The notes below the pieces were generated by a model that saw nothing but the letters and a program-made list of their open reading frames with translations, was not told the origin of the DNA and did not search any database. The position numbers and the translations under genes are program-made. Shown here piece by piece: positions 23,092-34,610 of a DNA stretch of 64,000 nucleotides (position 1 is the first letter of the stretch; the number at the start of each line of letters is the position of its first letter). The DNA lies in the NCBI GenBank assembly GCA_013400975.1, contig WBMZ01003495.1:1-64000 (forward strand), in the 5' to 3' direction. Source of the stretch: Atrichornis clamosus. Taxonomy: Eukaryota; Chordata; Aves; Passeriformes; Menuridae.

Positions 23092-24907
23092 AAAAAAGTA
23101 TATGAGGATTGTGAGCATAAAGACAATAGATGTCATGCACTTATCATTCCAAGATAATTTAATGTGCATTGGAAATTTTTTGAGATGTTTTTCATGTCTG
23201 TCCTCCGATGGATGTATTTGCTGGTCAATAGGTTTTATCTAATTACTGAGGTGTGAAGACATAATTTCTTCTGGTGGGCTTTTAAATTATGCAGTTCCAC
23301 AGCTATTGTCACTACTAATTTATATAACCATTCAGTGTAGCAGATTTATGTTGGGCTGTTCTTTTTTCTTTCCCTTTGCTTTTTTTTTCTGGGCTTCTGA
23401 ACACTCATTTTGGAAAGGTATTGCATTGGTACACCTGGTGAATTTGCACTGACTACTTCTTGTATGACTATAAATGCAATTGCATTGTCAGCTCAGAACT
23501 GAGCCTCAGAAAAAAAATACAAAGCTGGAGGTGGACAGAAGTACCCAGAAGCCTAGGGAGTGAGGTTTTTAATGGAGTTTTCAAAACAGACTGAATTAGT
23601 TCAGGTCTTGGTTTTGAGACATTTAAAGGGAGTAAGGCAACTGGCCTGTTAGATTCGTTATTTATAACACCTTCAAATTATATTTTGCCATGTGTGAATT
23701 TTCTGCTGTCATATTATAAGAGTTCATAGTATGATCTTTTTTTACTGTGACACCAATATTCTTTTTTTTAATTTTTCTTCACCAGCCAGTCTTTCTGGAT
23801 TCAGGAACTTGTCCTGAAGTTCCAGATGGAATTTAATATTATCAGGATACCTGGTTTTTGGTTGCTTGCTAGAAAACTCTTGACAGGAGACAAGATAATA
23901 AATGTGTGCCCATATAGAAAGTAGGTTTGTGTGAGATTTGTCTCCTTAGACACTGGGTTAGATAACAAACACCCAATCAGAGATTGCTATTCTCTAATGG
24001 TTGTTCTTACCACTTAGAGAAATAACCAGCTGGCTGGCAGTTCAGATGGACACAAAGCACATTAAATTCTCATCTGTGTATGGGCAAATTTGAGTCATGG
24101 CATGTGTGTTGGCTTGGCTGTGTCAAGGGATGAATGAGTGAAGTCTTTGATTCCTACCTGCTGGAAAAAGAATACAGCCCTGGTCCTATGAGCTCAATTT
24201 GTGAGAAGATCACTGACTTTCATAGGGATATTTGTTAGGGACATTTTATTCCCCTCTCTTTTTCTCCTTAGAGAGCTCAAGAAAGAAAGTTTTGGCATTA
24301 AAAGCAGGCTGTTTGTGAATCAGACATCAGAATAATGATCCTGAAGTTGTTATTTTTATGCAAATATGGCTACTATGATGAGGATGAATATACAAATTAA
24401 TGAAGCTTGGTATAGGAATAAGTATTAGTTAATCCAGAAAAAGCTGTAAAAGGTATTTTCAATCTTTCAAAGGAATTGCAGGTAATTTTTTTTATTGTTT
24501 TCTCTCTCTTCTTGCTTTCTCACACATCTGCAAAGTCTTTAGAGAACAATTTGGCTCTTAATGTCCAGTTGAGGAAGTGTAGAATAAAACAATTCAGTAA
24601 AATTCAAATGTCTTACAGTCTATATAAACTAAATAAAAATGTGATTGTAATAAATTATGGTCTATCAGTCAGGCTCAGATCTGATCTTGTAGATTTTAAC
24701 AGTATTTGCTTGTGATAAAACTTACTGTCTGTGGGCTAAGCCAAACTGTAAGAATGCGTTCATCTGCTTCTTCAATACAGATTCCTCAGTGTGAGCCTTC
24801 TGTTCCTTGCAGGTAATAAAGGGTTCATTTAAAAAGCATGCAAAAATTATCTGCCAGTAGAGCTAGTGAGAATATTGCTTTTAACAACTAAGGAAATAAT
24901 ACAGAGA
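23092..24907. other. AT-rich non-coding stretch
   Basis: No gene, RNA or mobile element is recognised. Short T-runs occur at about 23379-23389 and 23760-23770. Confidence 0.55.
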
Positions 24908-24912
24908 GCATC
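24908..24912. repeat. Target-site duplication, left copy (GCATC)
   Basis: GCATC directly precedes the LTR and is repeated at 25500-25504. Five bp is the usual duplication for ERVL-class insertions. Confidence 0.85.
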
Positions 24913-25499
24913 TGTCCTGGTTTCAGCTAGAGTAGAGTTAATTTATTTTCTGTAGCTGTTACAGTGCTGTATTTAGGATTTGGAATGAGAATGGTATTGA
25001 TAGCACACTGATGTTTTGGGTTTTTGCTGTCATGTTTATCCTAAGTCACGGACTTTTTCTTTGGCTCATACTCTGCCAGTGAGGAGGTCTGCAAAAAAAA
25101 AGCAAACTGGGAAGGATCATAGATGGGACAGGTGACCTAAACTGACCAGAGGGATATTCCATGCCATATAACATCATGCACAGTATATAAATAGGGGGGA
25201 GTTACCCCAAAGGGCGCTCAGCCAGGGTTCAGGAGGGGGCTTCTGACATCTGTCAGCAGGTGGTGAGCAATTGCATTGTGCATCACTTGGGGTTTTTCCT
25301 TTTTACTATCATTATTATTACTATTTTACAATTGTAATTGCATTTTACTTTGGTTTCAATTTGTAAACTGTTCTTATCTCAACCTAAAAGATTTATCTCA
25401 ATTGTCCTCCACATCCCACCAGAGTGGGGTTGAAGAGAGGGGAGGTTGAGCAAGTGGCTGCATGTGGTTCCATCTCCAGCTGGGCTTAAAAACATGACA
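24913..25499 (+). mobile_element. ERVL-type solo LTR with 5-bp target-site duplication
   Basis: The 587-bp element starts TGTCCTGGTTTCAGCT and ends AAAACATGACA, giving matched TGTC...GACA ends. Diagnostic blocks in order are AGAGTTAATTT, ACAGTGCTGTATTTAGGATT, TAGCACACTGATGTTTTGGG, ACTCTGCCAGTGAGG, GGGATATTCCATGCCATATA and the TATA box TATATAAA at 25184-25191. After it comes the 3' block TGTTCTTATCTCAACCT (about 25369-25385) and a G-rich stretch. I recognise these as the widespread ERVL LTR of neoavian birds. Perfect GCATC duplications flank it and no internal sequence remains, so it is a solo LTR made by recombination. The related copy at 389-844 is shorter and more decayed. Confidence 0.93.
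25184..25191 (+). promoter_or_regulatory. TATA box of the ERVL-type LTR
   Basis: TATATAAA lies in the expected U3 position, about 270 bases into the LTR, just after the GGGATATTCC block. It is a plausible retroviral promoter element; current activity is not known. Confidence 0.65.
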
Positions 25500-25504
25500 G
25501 CATC
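25500..25504. repeat. Target-site duplication, right copy (GCATC)
   Basis: Direct repeat of 24908-24912; fixes the right end of the LTR. Confidence 0.85.
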
Positions 25505-28500
25505 TTAAATTTCTTCCTACTTTATAGGCTTCAGATTGTTCTAGTATTTTTCTTCTTTCAGTTTCAAGAGAACCTAAGAAGATAAAAAAATATCTGTCTG
25601 TACTTATCCCAGTGTTAAATTTGCAGTGATTTCTTCTGGAGGCTGCTGTTTTTTGGGGCCCCTTGTAAAGGTAAAATCACTTGAGAAATATATATGAAGA
25701 TGGGAATAGTGATGGTGTGTTGTACTTTAGATATCTGTTGCTACAGCTATGTGCAATTCCACTTACCTTTCATTTAATCCAGTTTTTCTTGGCTGACCAG
25801 AAAGGAGGAGGATGATTATTCATTACTCTCTGCTGGAATTGCCAAATCAGTATGAAAATATATTGGCCTTGAGTTAGTTCCAAGGGCTGAATGATGTAGT
25901 CTAGCATTTAATTTTTTTTTTTTTTTTTAATGAGGCAAACTCTTTGGGGTGAACTAGTTAACTGTATAATATACAATTTATGTCTTCTTTATGATGCATT
26001 TTCGTTCATATTCTGGCAAGGACTTTTGCTAGAACAGATTTTATGCAGTTCTTCCTTTCCTACTTAGTGAAAGAAGGAATTATTTTGAATATTAAAATGC
26101 TATTATTGCATGATAAGGGTACCCCACCTTAGCCATTTGGAATAGGAGATGACGGCAGACACTCATGATGTTTTATCAAATATTGGTATTTTCAGCCCGA
26201 ATTTAAAGTGTGTCTCTGCTTCAAAACCTGATTCTAAAATATCCCTGTCTTTTTTAATAGATTGGGTACGTGTGCATGTGCGTGCATGGTTTGTGTTAAG
26301 AGCTGTATCTGTTTCTTTGGTATTGCTTTTTTCTTCAGCTGTAGATTAGGGATGTTTAAATATAATACCCTGAGTTTGAAAAACAGATAGATATTGTAGT
26401 TAGAAATTTTATTAAATATGTTCATTTCAGTGTCCCTTAGTTTTATGCCTATTTTCATATCTGAATTTATGTGATAAAAGATTTATCACAGGAAAAAAAA
26501 ATCAAGTTTTTGTTGAGTGGGTTTGTAATTGAGTGGTTCTGCAGAGGCCAAATTGTAGCAAGCTGACACACCACACATTCCATTACTCAAAATTCTTGTT
26601 GGGAAGCTTCAGGTCATAGAGTTATGGTTGCTTAAATACCTTTCCTAAGTGGACCACTGTGCTGCCAGAAAACCACTACATTTTTAGTTTCTAAGTTTAG
26701 CACACAGGTATTTCCTGTAGATATGAAGAATACTGGGTAAAAACCTGACTGATCATCTTTGTGAACAGTGGATTAAAACTGAGAAAATGTATATTGACTA
26801 TCCTGAATTCATCAGTGTACCAAACACTGAGGAAGAAAAATTCCTTAGGCAAAATGACAAACTTAGGACATAAATAGATGTAAATTAAGCATTAATACAT
26901 TTTTAAACTGAAAAGTGGGTGAAGAAATGTGGTGGTGAAACAAGAATAATAATTGCGGAAAGTGAATCAGGTTTGAGTATCTGACATGATTTTTACAATT
27001 TCATTGGAATGGCTTTCCATTTTGACTCTCTGCAAATATCAGCATTGCTGAGCAGCTCTTCTGTGTCTCTCCTGAACTCATATAGAACATAACACAGCAG
27101 GATACTGGACTCTTTGGAGGCTCTGCAAATGTTAGAGTGAGCACAATCCCAATAATATATACAATTCCAGTAGTGAATGGCTTACTTCTTATATCTTGCT
27201 TTGTAATGACTTTGTATGACATCTAGAAACAAATTTAGCAATTAATAACAAATAGCATGGAGAGAATATTCAGCTGAATTAATGGATAAGCAAAAAAATT
27301 TGCTGGTGAATGAAAGACTTATGTTATGAAATCACAAATAAAGTTTTAAAGGAGACCTGTTCCATTGCTTAGGCAGTGGTTAATTGGTTTTTCTCAAAGC
27401 AACAAATTTACAGCCTGGATTTATTGGAGTATTGATGTGGCTTCCTGCAAAGGAAGTTTGTCTTAGGTGAGATAAATGAAATAGACTAAAAATGGGCTCT
27501 TTCTAAATGTAGTGTTCCAGTAATTTAAAAATGATTGTGTATTTTGTCATGTGGGAACAGGCAGAAGCATGGACTGTGGTGAGGTTTATTGACTGCTGCA
27601 GGAGTGAGTACTTCCTAAACAATTGTATCAGTGAAAAAAATAAAGAAATCAATCAAACACTTTGAGAATTTGTAAAGAAAAATACAATTCCTTATTCAAA
27701 ATATTATTAAGTTTTGTCAACTTAAAAAATGACACATGAACAAACAGGTGTTGCTTTTCATGCTGAGCGTTTGGTGTAATATGGCTCTCTCCAGTTATTA
27801 TACTACATAACAGTGGTATTGACATCTTACTGAACACTTAAGTATTCCTGAATATTTTCTGTCACAAGTATTTTCATTTACCTCTTTAAAGTCATAAAAA
27901 GCCAAAAGTAAAAACTAAGTCTTTCTCCATTAAACAGTGACTTTCACTAAGGCTTTTCTTTTTAAATGCTTAGTTTTGATTCAGTCTACCAATTGCAACC
28001 ATTTACTTTAAACTGGTAGATTAGATGACTTGAAACCATGGATCAGCAGAGAACATGATTTTGTTTCAAATTCAAACTATTTCCTTTTGGGTTTCATGCT
28101 CTTTGGTTATCTTAGACTCCTCTTCTTCCTTTTGGCTTTTGTCTTCTGTCTTTCAATTTTTTTTCCTCCTGGCTCTGGCTTGGTGGGTTTTAGTGCATTT
28201 TTAAAATTTTTTTAAGTGTTATGCATGGCCTCTTGACTACACAATTTAATACTTCTGACATCTGTCTACTCTGTTCTTAATTTTATCTTTTATAAGCTCC
28301 CTGATGCCTTCTCTTTTACTCCTGATATCTCCTGATAGCATCTCATTTTTTTGCCGATTCATGATATCTTAACAAGGTTCGGTATTGTTTTCCAAGTTAA
28401 TAGATTTATTCAGTGAAAAATGCAGTGTTAGTCAATATGAAACTTGCAACTGTTGTAAAATTGGGTTAATAGTTTAGGACCTTTAGTTTAAAAAGTGGTT

Positions 28501-31500
28501 TCACAATAACATTTGTTGAAGTATATCCAAATTATTTCTCAGTCTGGATTCATTGGGAACAGAGCAGCATTTATAAAAACAGTTGGAGGAGTTATCTTAT
28601 CCTTTTCAGAAGCTTGTTGTAGTCACTAAATTTTCTTATTCTTCCAAGTCTAAGATGGATAAAAATGAGGAAAGAGAACTTTGAATGGATTTTCCCAATA
28701 TTTCCCTCTGAAACTGTCCTGTGTTAATAATTGTGTTCTTACACTTCAGGATATAACATGAGAATGGTTGTCTGCGAGGTCGGGAACATCTGGGTTCCAG
28801 ACCCTATTCCAGGGTTATTTAGAGAGATGCCACAAAGTAAAACTGTTTAAAATGAAATGGAGACAAATGAGCACCAGAATTACTTCCATTTTAAAGTTTG
28901 GGGAAAAGTTCTGAAGGTGCACAGTGGAGATTTGTAGCCTGCTTTCCAGACAAACCATCTAACCAGATGTTCATAAGGTAGAGAGAACATTATACCTCTT
29001 TTCTTTGGATGTTTTACATACAGCTCTTGCGTGTGCAGGTGTATCTCTTTGTTCACCTAGTGCTCCACTTCCACCAAAAATCTTGAAAATGTGATGAAAT
29101 GGTTTTTCTCTAAACTTATCAAAACTTATGGCTTCAAATGCAAAGTATTATGCCAAGTCTTACTGTTGACTGTGCCTGAAACACATTTTCAGTACTTTGA
29201 CCATTAAATAAAAATCAGTCATCCATTGAGTCATAATTTAGACCCAAAAGACCAAACCAGTCATCACCTATGTCACATTCTTCAAGTGATTATGTCAGCA
29301 GCCACTCTGTTTCCTTCATTAGAGCTTTAGCCATGTATTATATCAAACTTGGGTGTCTGGAAAGAAAATTCATCTCCTTTAACAACAGTGGGTTGGCTGG
29401 CAATCGAATTTTAAATCTCTACCAGCACCTCATCTCTTGGCTGAGAGATCCTGGTGTGCCTGCAGTAAATAGAACAAGATAATTTTTTTAGTAGCTAATT
29501 TCTTATTTTTCAAAGAGAACAATTTTGGAAAGACAGTTGTTAATGCAATTAAGCTAAGCTACCATATTCTTCTGTCTTCTCTTGTGATTATACAAAAACA
29601 CATTTTTTTAAAAATATATACATGATTCTTAAATATTTTTTCTTCTATTGAGAAAAAGTTCTTCATAGAACTTGGAGGAGAATGGATTGTTTTAGCTAGG
29701 TTGTTGATGGCATAAGCCATAAACTAGCAAACTATGTTCATGGGTCAGTGAATACTTTGTGACTGGAGATGTATGAAAGTGTGCCGAGGGAGCACATCAC
29801 ACCCTACTCTCATTCTAACATCATTTGGTTGTTTTTGAGAGGTGAGAGATTTCTATTTGCCATATCATCCCTTTTTAATATTTTTAACACCAGCTTTCTG
29901 AACACGCTTTTTTTCACCACACCCTGTGTCCTTGTTTATTTACAAGAAGAGGGGACTATGTAGAAGGAAAGATACAAAAAATACAACAATGACAGGCTGT
30001 TGATATAGAGAGTAGTTTAGCAAATGAGATGCTCTCACTATCCTCTGCTCTTGTCTCCTGTGTGCTTAAATAACAGGTATTATACAAATAAATTTTGTAC
30101 ATAATAATTCCATGTTATTCCACAAATTCCACATTACCTAGGACATGGGGTAGAATAAGCCTCCCTCTCCCTAGGTAAAACTCAGGGAATTTCTCAATGC
30201 CAGTACTCTGACAGGGAGAACTTTGTTTATGCAGTCAGGTAGATTGAAACAACTGCCTGTATTCTGATACATTTAATTTGGTTACCAGAATATCTGGTCA
30301 TATTTGGATCCATTTATATCTCTTGAGGTCATCCTAATTTAACCTAGATGCTTGATTTTTCTGGCCACAAACCAATGCTAATTGTGGCTGGTTTTATTTT
30401 CTGCTGTAACATTTGAGCAACTACAGAAAATGCATTTTTTCATTTCTGTTGTGTTTTGATATATTCCTGAACCACACAGAAATAAGTTAATTACCTTTAT
30501 AAAAGTAAAATCTCCCACTCTTCTCAAAAGAAAAATACAAAATAATTGGCATTGCTAGTATAATGATAGACTTTTGTTTAGATATCCATCAATCACAAAA
30601 GCACTGAGAAATCCACATTTAATACTTAGCTTCGTATGGGCAAAGTGCTAAACCCTTGCACTTTTCATTGTTAATTGCAAAAAGTCTATGTTCTTATCAG
30701 TCCTTTTAGTGAAGAAACAAAACCAGGAAGGCATATTTTTTGGTGCATGGGTGACACTGAGTCACATGTCTCTTTCAGTACCATTAAAAACTTTCAGAAC
30801 AATTAAAAACTTTCAGACTGTGGTTTGAATACCAGTATGAGCCTCATTTTTTACACTGGAAACCTATTGCACGTAATGTATTTGTTAAGCTATGGTTTTT
30901 GATTTATTTAGGTGAACCCTGCTTTACATGAGAAAAATCATGATAGGGGTCTTGTTTAGAAGTCCTTGTAAAGTAAAGAACATTTGTAAGTATTCTTAAA
31001 CAGATTATACATCATCATACACATGCACAATTATATGATAGAATGGACTCTGCCCATTGTCAGCTAGGTCCAATCATGCACGGAGTGATACTGAATTTTT
31101 AAACTTGGTGTTTATTTTTAATTCTGAATAGTTAGGTTTCTAAGTCAAATATATCTGAAATATTTTATAGATTCTTTTTTAATATTCTGAATGTCACTAT
31201 CATCTTCTAATCAGTATCACTGCTAATATCTGATTCTACATAAAGTAAGCTAACAAAAAATTGCTCAAACAGTTTCTGTTTCATCATATAACTGACAGTT
31301 TCTGATGAAATATTTGTTGTCATGTTGATAAGTTTCCCTTTTTAATTATTTTTGTTCAATCTATGTTCACAGACAGGGTTTGTCAAATTATAGAAGCAAA
31401 GTAGTTATCAAGGTGATACATGCAAGCATTTCAAGTTCCATGTTCACCCTCAGCTCTTTCCAGTTCCTTTTTTTCCCCCTCTTAAGCGAGTGCTTCATTT

Positions 31501-32859
31501 CAGCAAGTAGAATTTCTGTCAATTCCCCCTGTCTTAAGAGAGGTTTGGATCTAAACACCATGTAAGGCCTAATTGGTCTTTCTTAGAAAGGACACCTGAA
31601 TTGTCACATTGAATTTCAGAGCCCCATTGGGAATATCTCAGGCTGGCATGGTTCAACACCTGAAATGGAGCATTTAAGAACTAGTCCTACACATGCTGTT
31701 TTGTATTTTAAGTATTTTATTTTCAAGTTTGCAGATCATACTACCACGTATATGCATTCAGCTCACATTCTGGAGAATATTTTGTGAACTAATCTGTTTA
31801 GGTCTAATCTCTAGGCAAAGTCCAAGTAATAACAGATCTTAATGAAAGATTTCTACTGGTTTTGGCCCTTTTGTCAGGTCCCTGAACTTTTTATGATTGC
31901 AAATTCTGATTCTTTTTGTCTGTAGATTTTTAATGTAGCAAAAGTACTTGAAGCACTGTGAAATTTGCTGTGGAGTTAAAGTTAATAATTTTTAGTTTTA
32001 GGTGTGACACTTTTTTGAAATCCATATTTTTATAAAATTCATCTGGATCATCATAAAGATTTGAATTCAAGTAGGGTACAAAGAACTTGTTTAAAAAGCT
32101 GCCATTTTTTTTGGAAAAGAGGAATAGTGGAAAGAGGTGTTGCCTTCTGCGCCCATTGCTCTGAGTTTCAGGAAGAGGAAAGGCTTCCTTCCTTTGGGAA
32201 AGGAGATGAGGAAAATGAGGATGAAGGCATATTCATATTTAGGCATGAAGCACTTAGCAAGGGAAATTGAAAGATGATATTTTTGACTAATTATCCAAAA
32301 TACAGAGTTTTGTAGTGATGGGGGACTTCAGCTAGAACAATAACTGTTTGGAAAGGATACAGCCTAAAGCAAATTTTTGCAAGTCCCTTGTAAGAATGTT
32401 CTCATACAGAAGTGGGAGAAAGTCTCCAGGCCTTTCTATAATTGGCTAACTACCAGTTTTAGGCTTACTCTTACCTTTTCAAGTGGACAATTTGAATCTA
32501 TTTTTAGAAAAAACAAGTGGAGGAATATGAAATAATTATTTAAAGCCACAGAAAAAAGCCCAACCCAATAGTCTTTAAAAAGACAACTTTAACTAACTAA
32601 TTAATTAATTAATTAATAATCTGAGAAGCAACCATATGCGTATATGGGGTTCAGAGTAGCTGACACTTCCCTAAAATATATTAATGGTGCTAACTTAAAC
32701 TCTTGCACTCCAGAGTAAAGAAAAGGTAACGCACAGCAAGGGAAGCTAGGTAAAATTATAAACTACATGCATGAAGTAGAAACACAGAAACAAACCCTGA
32801 AAGAGTGAGGCACAAGTGTAAACATTTCTACCAGCGAAAGGAGTTTTATCAAGTCACTT
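25505..32859. other. Long AT-rich non-coding stretch
   Basis: No gene is recognised over more than 7 kb. Contents are limited to a T-run (about 25911-25928), an imperfect tandem duplication of an ATTAAAAACTTTCAG unit (about 30782-30820) and an AATT/ATTA tetranucleotide tract at 32591-32618. No frame exceeds about 75 codons. Confidence 0.55.
32591..32618. repeat. ATTA-type tetranucleotide microsatellite
   Basis: Tandem TTAA/ATTA units run through AACTAACTAATTAATTAATT and on into TAATAAT. Simple sequence, likely length-polymorphic. Confidence 0.85.
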
Positions 32860-33182
32860 CTAAATATCAGGGGTACATTCAGTTCCACAGTGGCCTTTCA
32901 TAGGACTGGTGCTATTTAATACTTTCATTTACAAGTTGGATGTTGGAAAAGAGAGCCTGTTTATTAATGCATAGATTATGCCTCTCAGAATGACGTATGC
33001 TGGAAGAGAGCATTAGAATTCAAAGTGACATTGACAACTTACAGAAATGTCCTAAAAATGTGGTGAAATCTATTAAAGTCAGCACAAAATTTCCTGCTAA
33101 AGCAGGACTAATCAATTGTGCAAATGCAGGATATCTAGGTAGCAGCTCTGCCAAAGTGGATGCATCAGAGCTGAACTGTGAT
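32860..33182 (+). mobile_element. Old, degraded CR1-like LINE fragment
   Basis: The plus strand follows the end of the CR1 reverse transcriptase domain and the segment after it, with heavy decay. GGACTGGTGCTATTTAATAC corresponds to the conserved GPVLFN-type motif before the catalytic region. TTCATTTACAAGTTGGATG fits the following FINDLD-like stretch. AGAATTCAAAGTGACATTGAC fits RIQ.DLD, and GCAAATGCAGGATATCTAGG with AGCAGCTCTGCC fits the later YRMG..WLGSSSA part. The frame is interrupted. The divergence suggests an older CR1 subfamily than the other copies in the window. The open frame at 32997-33185 is part of this remnant and not a host gene. Confidence 0.6.
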
Positions 33183-33183
33183 T

Positions 33184-33211
33184 AAGGTGTTAACAGTTAA
33201 GGTGTTAACAG
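33184..33211. repeat. Tandem duplication of about 14 bp
   Basis: TAAGGTGTTAACAG occurs twice in tandem at the right edge of the old CR1 fragment. Probably slippage. Confidence 0.85.
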
Positions 33212-33889
33212 ATAGAGAAAGGAAAAAACGATACTGCATTGGGAAGTGCTAATAAAACTATCGTTTTCAGATATGTGAATCCATCTGCCCACTGCTTTTG
33301 CTCTCTGTAAATGTACAGTTGCAGAACTGCTTTCAGTTTTAAGCATTGCTATGCAAGGAAAGCATATTGGATTATTGAAGTAAGACTCGTCACCACACAC
33401 GCACACATGAGCACAAAGAAGCACACAAGCATGACAATAGGCATGAGTTTTTGCCCAGCTCTTCCCAGGTCTGTCACAAAGAAATCATCAGCCCTTGTCC
33501 CAGCATGAAATCCATCAAGATGGGTCAATGGGACAGGTTCTTCTGAACACCTTTTGGACTCACAGGGGCTATTGCTTAGGAGGTATGGGCCTTGTTATGG
33601 GATGCGAGGGGAAGGGTGTCTCAGCATTGAACATATCTTACTAAAAGATGTTTAAGGAAAGAACCAAAAATGGGAAAAATGAAGGAATCTTTCAGGTTTG
33701 GTGAGGAAGAAGCTTGGGAAAATTGAGAGGATAAGAAAATGAGCCTGTTGTATGTAAGTAGGTTGCTGATCAGTGTACTTGCCTAGCTGTGCCCTGAGCC
33801 TGATCAGTGCTTTGTGTACTGTCTTCCTGTTCAGCTCTGTTTTTAAATATTTTCCAGTGGAAAAATGCCGTATATTGTCAGTGCACTTC
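33212..33889. other. Mixed-composition non-coding DNA
   Basis: No gene or repeat is recognised. Composition is less AT-rich than upstream. A short alternating CA-rich stretch lies at 33392-33430. Confidence 0.5.
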
Positions 33890-34610
33890 TCTCTGTGGAG
33901 GTCTAAGTGCTAGAGAATCAAACAGGACCATGAAGGGACTGTGTGGTTTTGGCACCAGTAGCTGAAGAGACCCTAGAGTGTCCATACTGTGTGGATGTGT
34001 ATGTAGGTCAGTGTATAATCACTAGTGAACACCAAACTGGACTAGTCAGTGAGTAAGATGAAGCTTGGGAGTCACAGATTGGATTGGCCATGATTCTGGA
34101 GAGACTTGAGTGGTCTTTGACTACTGGAGGGACCAGGATGTGCAAGCTGTTGAAGAGAGCGTGGCCTCTGGGGTACAGCTTCTGGAAAGGTCACAAACCT
34201 GGGTCAGCAACCAGAGGGACCTGGTTGCATATCTTTGTGTCTGTGAGTGAGACAGCTGGGAGACCAAGGGATCAAGGACATGGGAACTAGGTAGACTGAA
34301 TGTCTCAGGTCAGTTGCTGAAGAGATGCATATTTTATATATATCTATGAATGTATGTATTTACTGGTAATGGGCTTTTGTCTGTATAAGGGTACAGGATC
34401 CAGCCCTTGGTGCTCTATCTGTTTATGTGAGTGCTGTGCTCAAGGTTCATGTGTCTGTGTGGCCAGCCATGTGAATCTATACGTGCACTGTGTGTATGTC
34501 TGTTCAGAGTGCATCCAGACACCTCGCTGCTGGCTCTGCCTGGGGTGCCTGTATTGATCCATTGGATTCTGCAATTTGTGGCAAGTATGTTTGGAGAAAC
34601 CAGAGACAGA
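33890..34610. repeat. GC-richer block, unclassified, possibly an old interspersed or internally repeated element
   Basis: This block differs in composition and wording from the AT-rich DNA around it and is rich in TGTG and CTGG words. Related phrases return at roughly 170-190-bp steps: TAGCTGAAGAGACC (about 33959), TGTTGAAGAGAGCG (about 34148) and TTGCTGAAGAGATG (about 34313). Pairs such as GAGGGACCAGG (34128-34138) and AGAGGGACCTGG (34212-34223) also recur. Open frames here are at most 97 codons and lack known motifs. I cannot match it to CR1 or to the LTR families in this window. It could be a degenerate satellite, an ERV-derived segment or an uncatalogued repeat. Confidence 0.4.

Noticed and set aside
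28765..28805. A stretch with GGTTCCAGACC resembling a tRNA-type B box, as in a SINE
   Set aside because: No A box at the right distance and no SINE tail could be seen.
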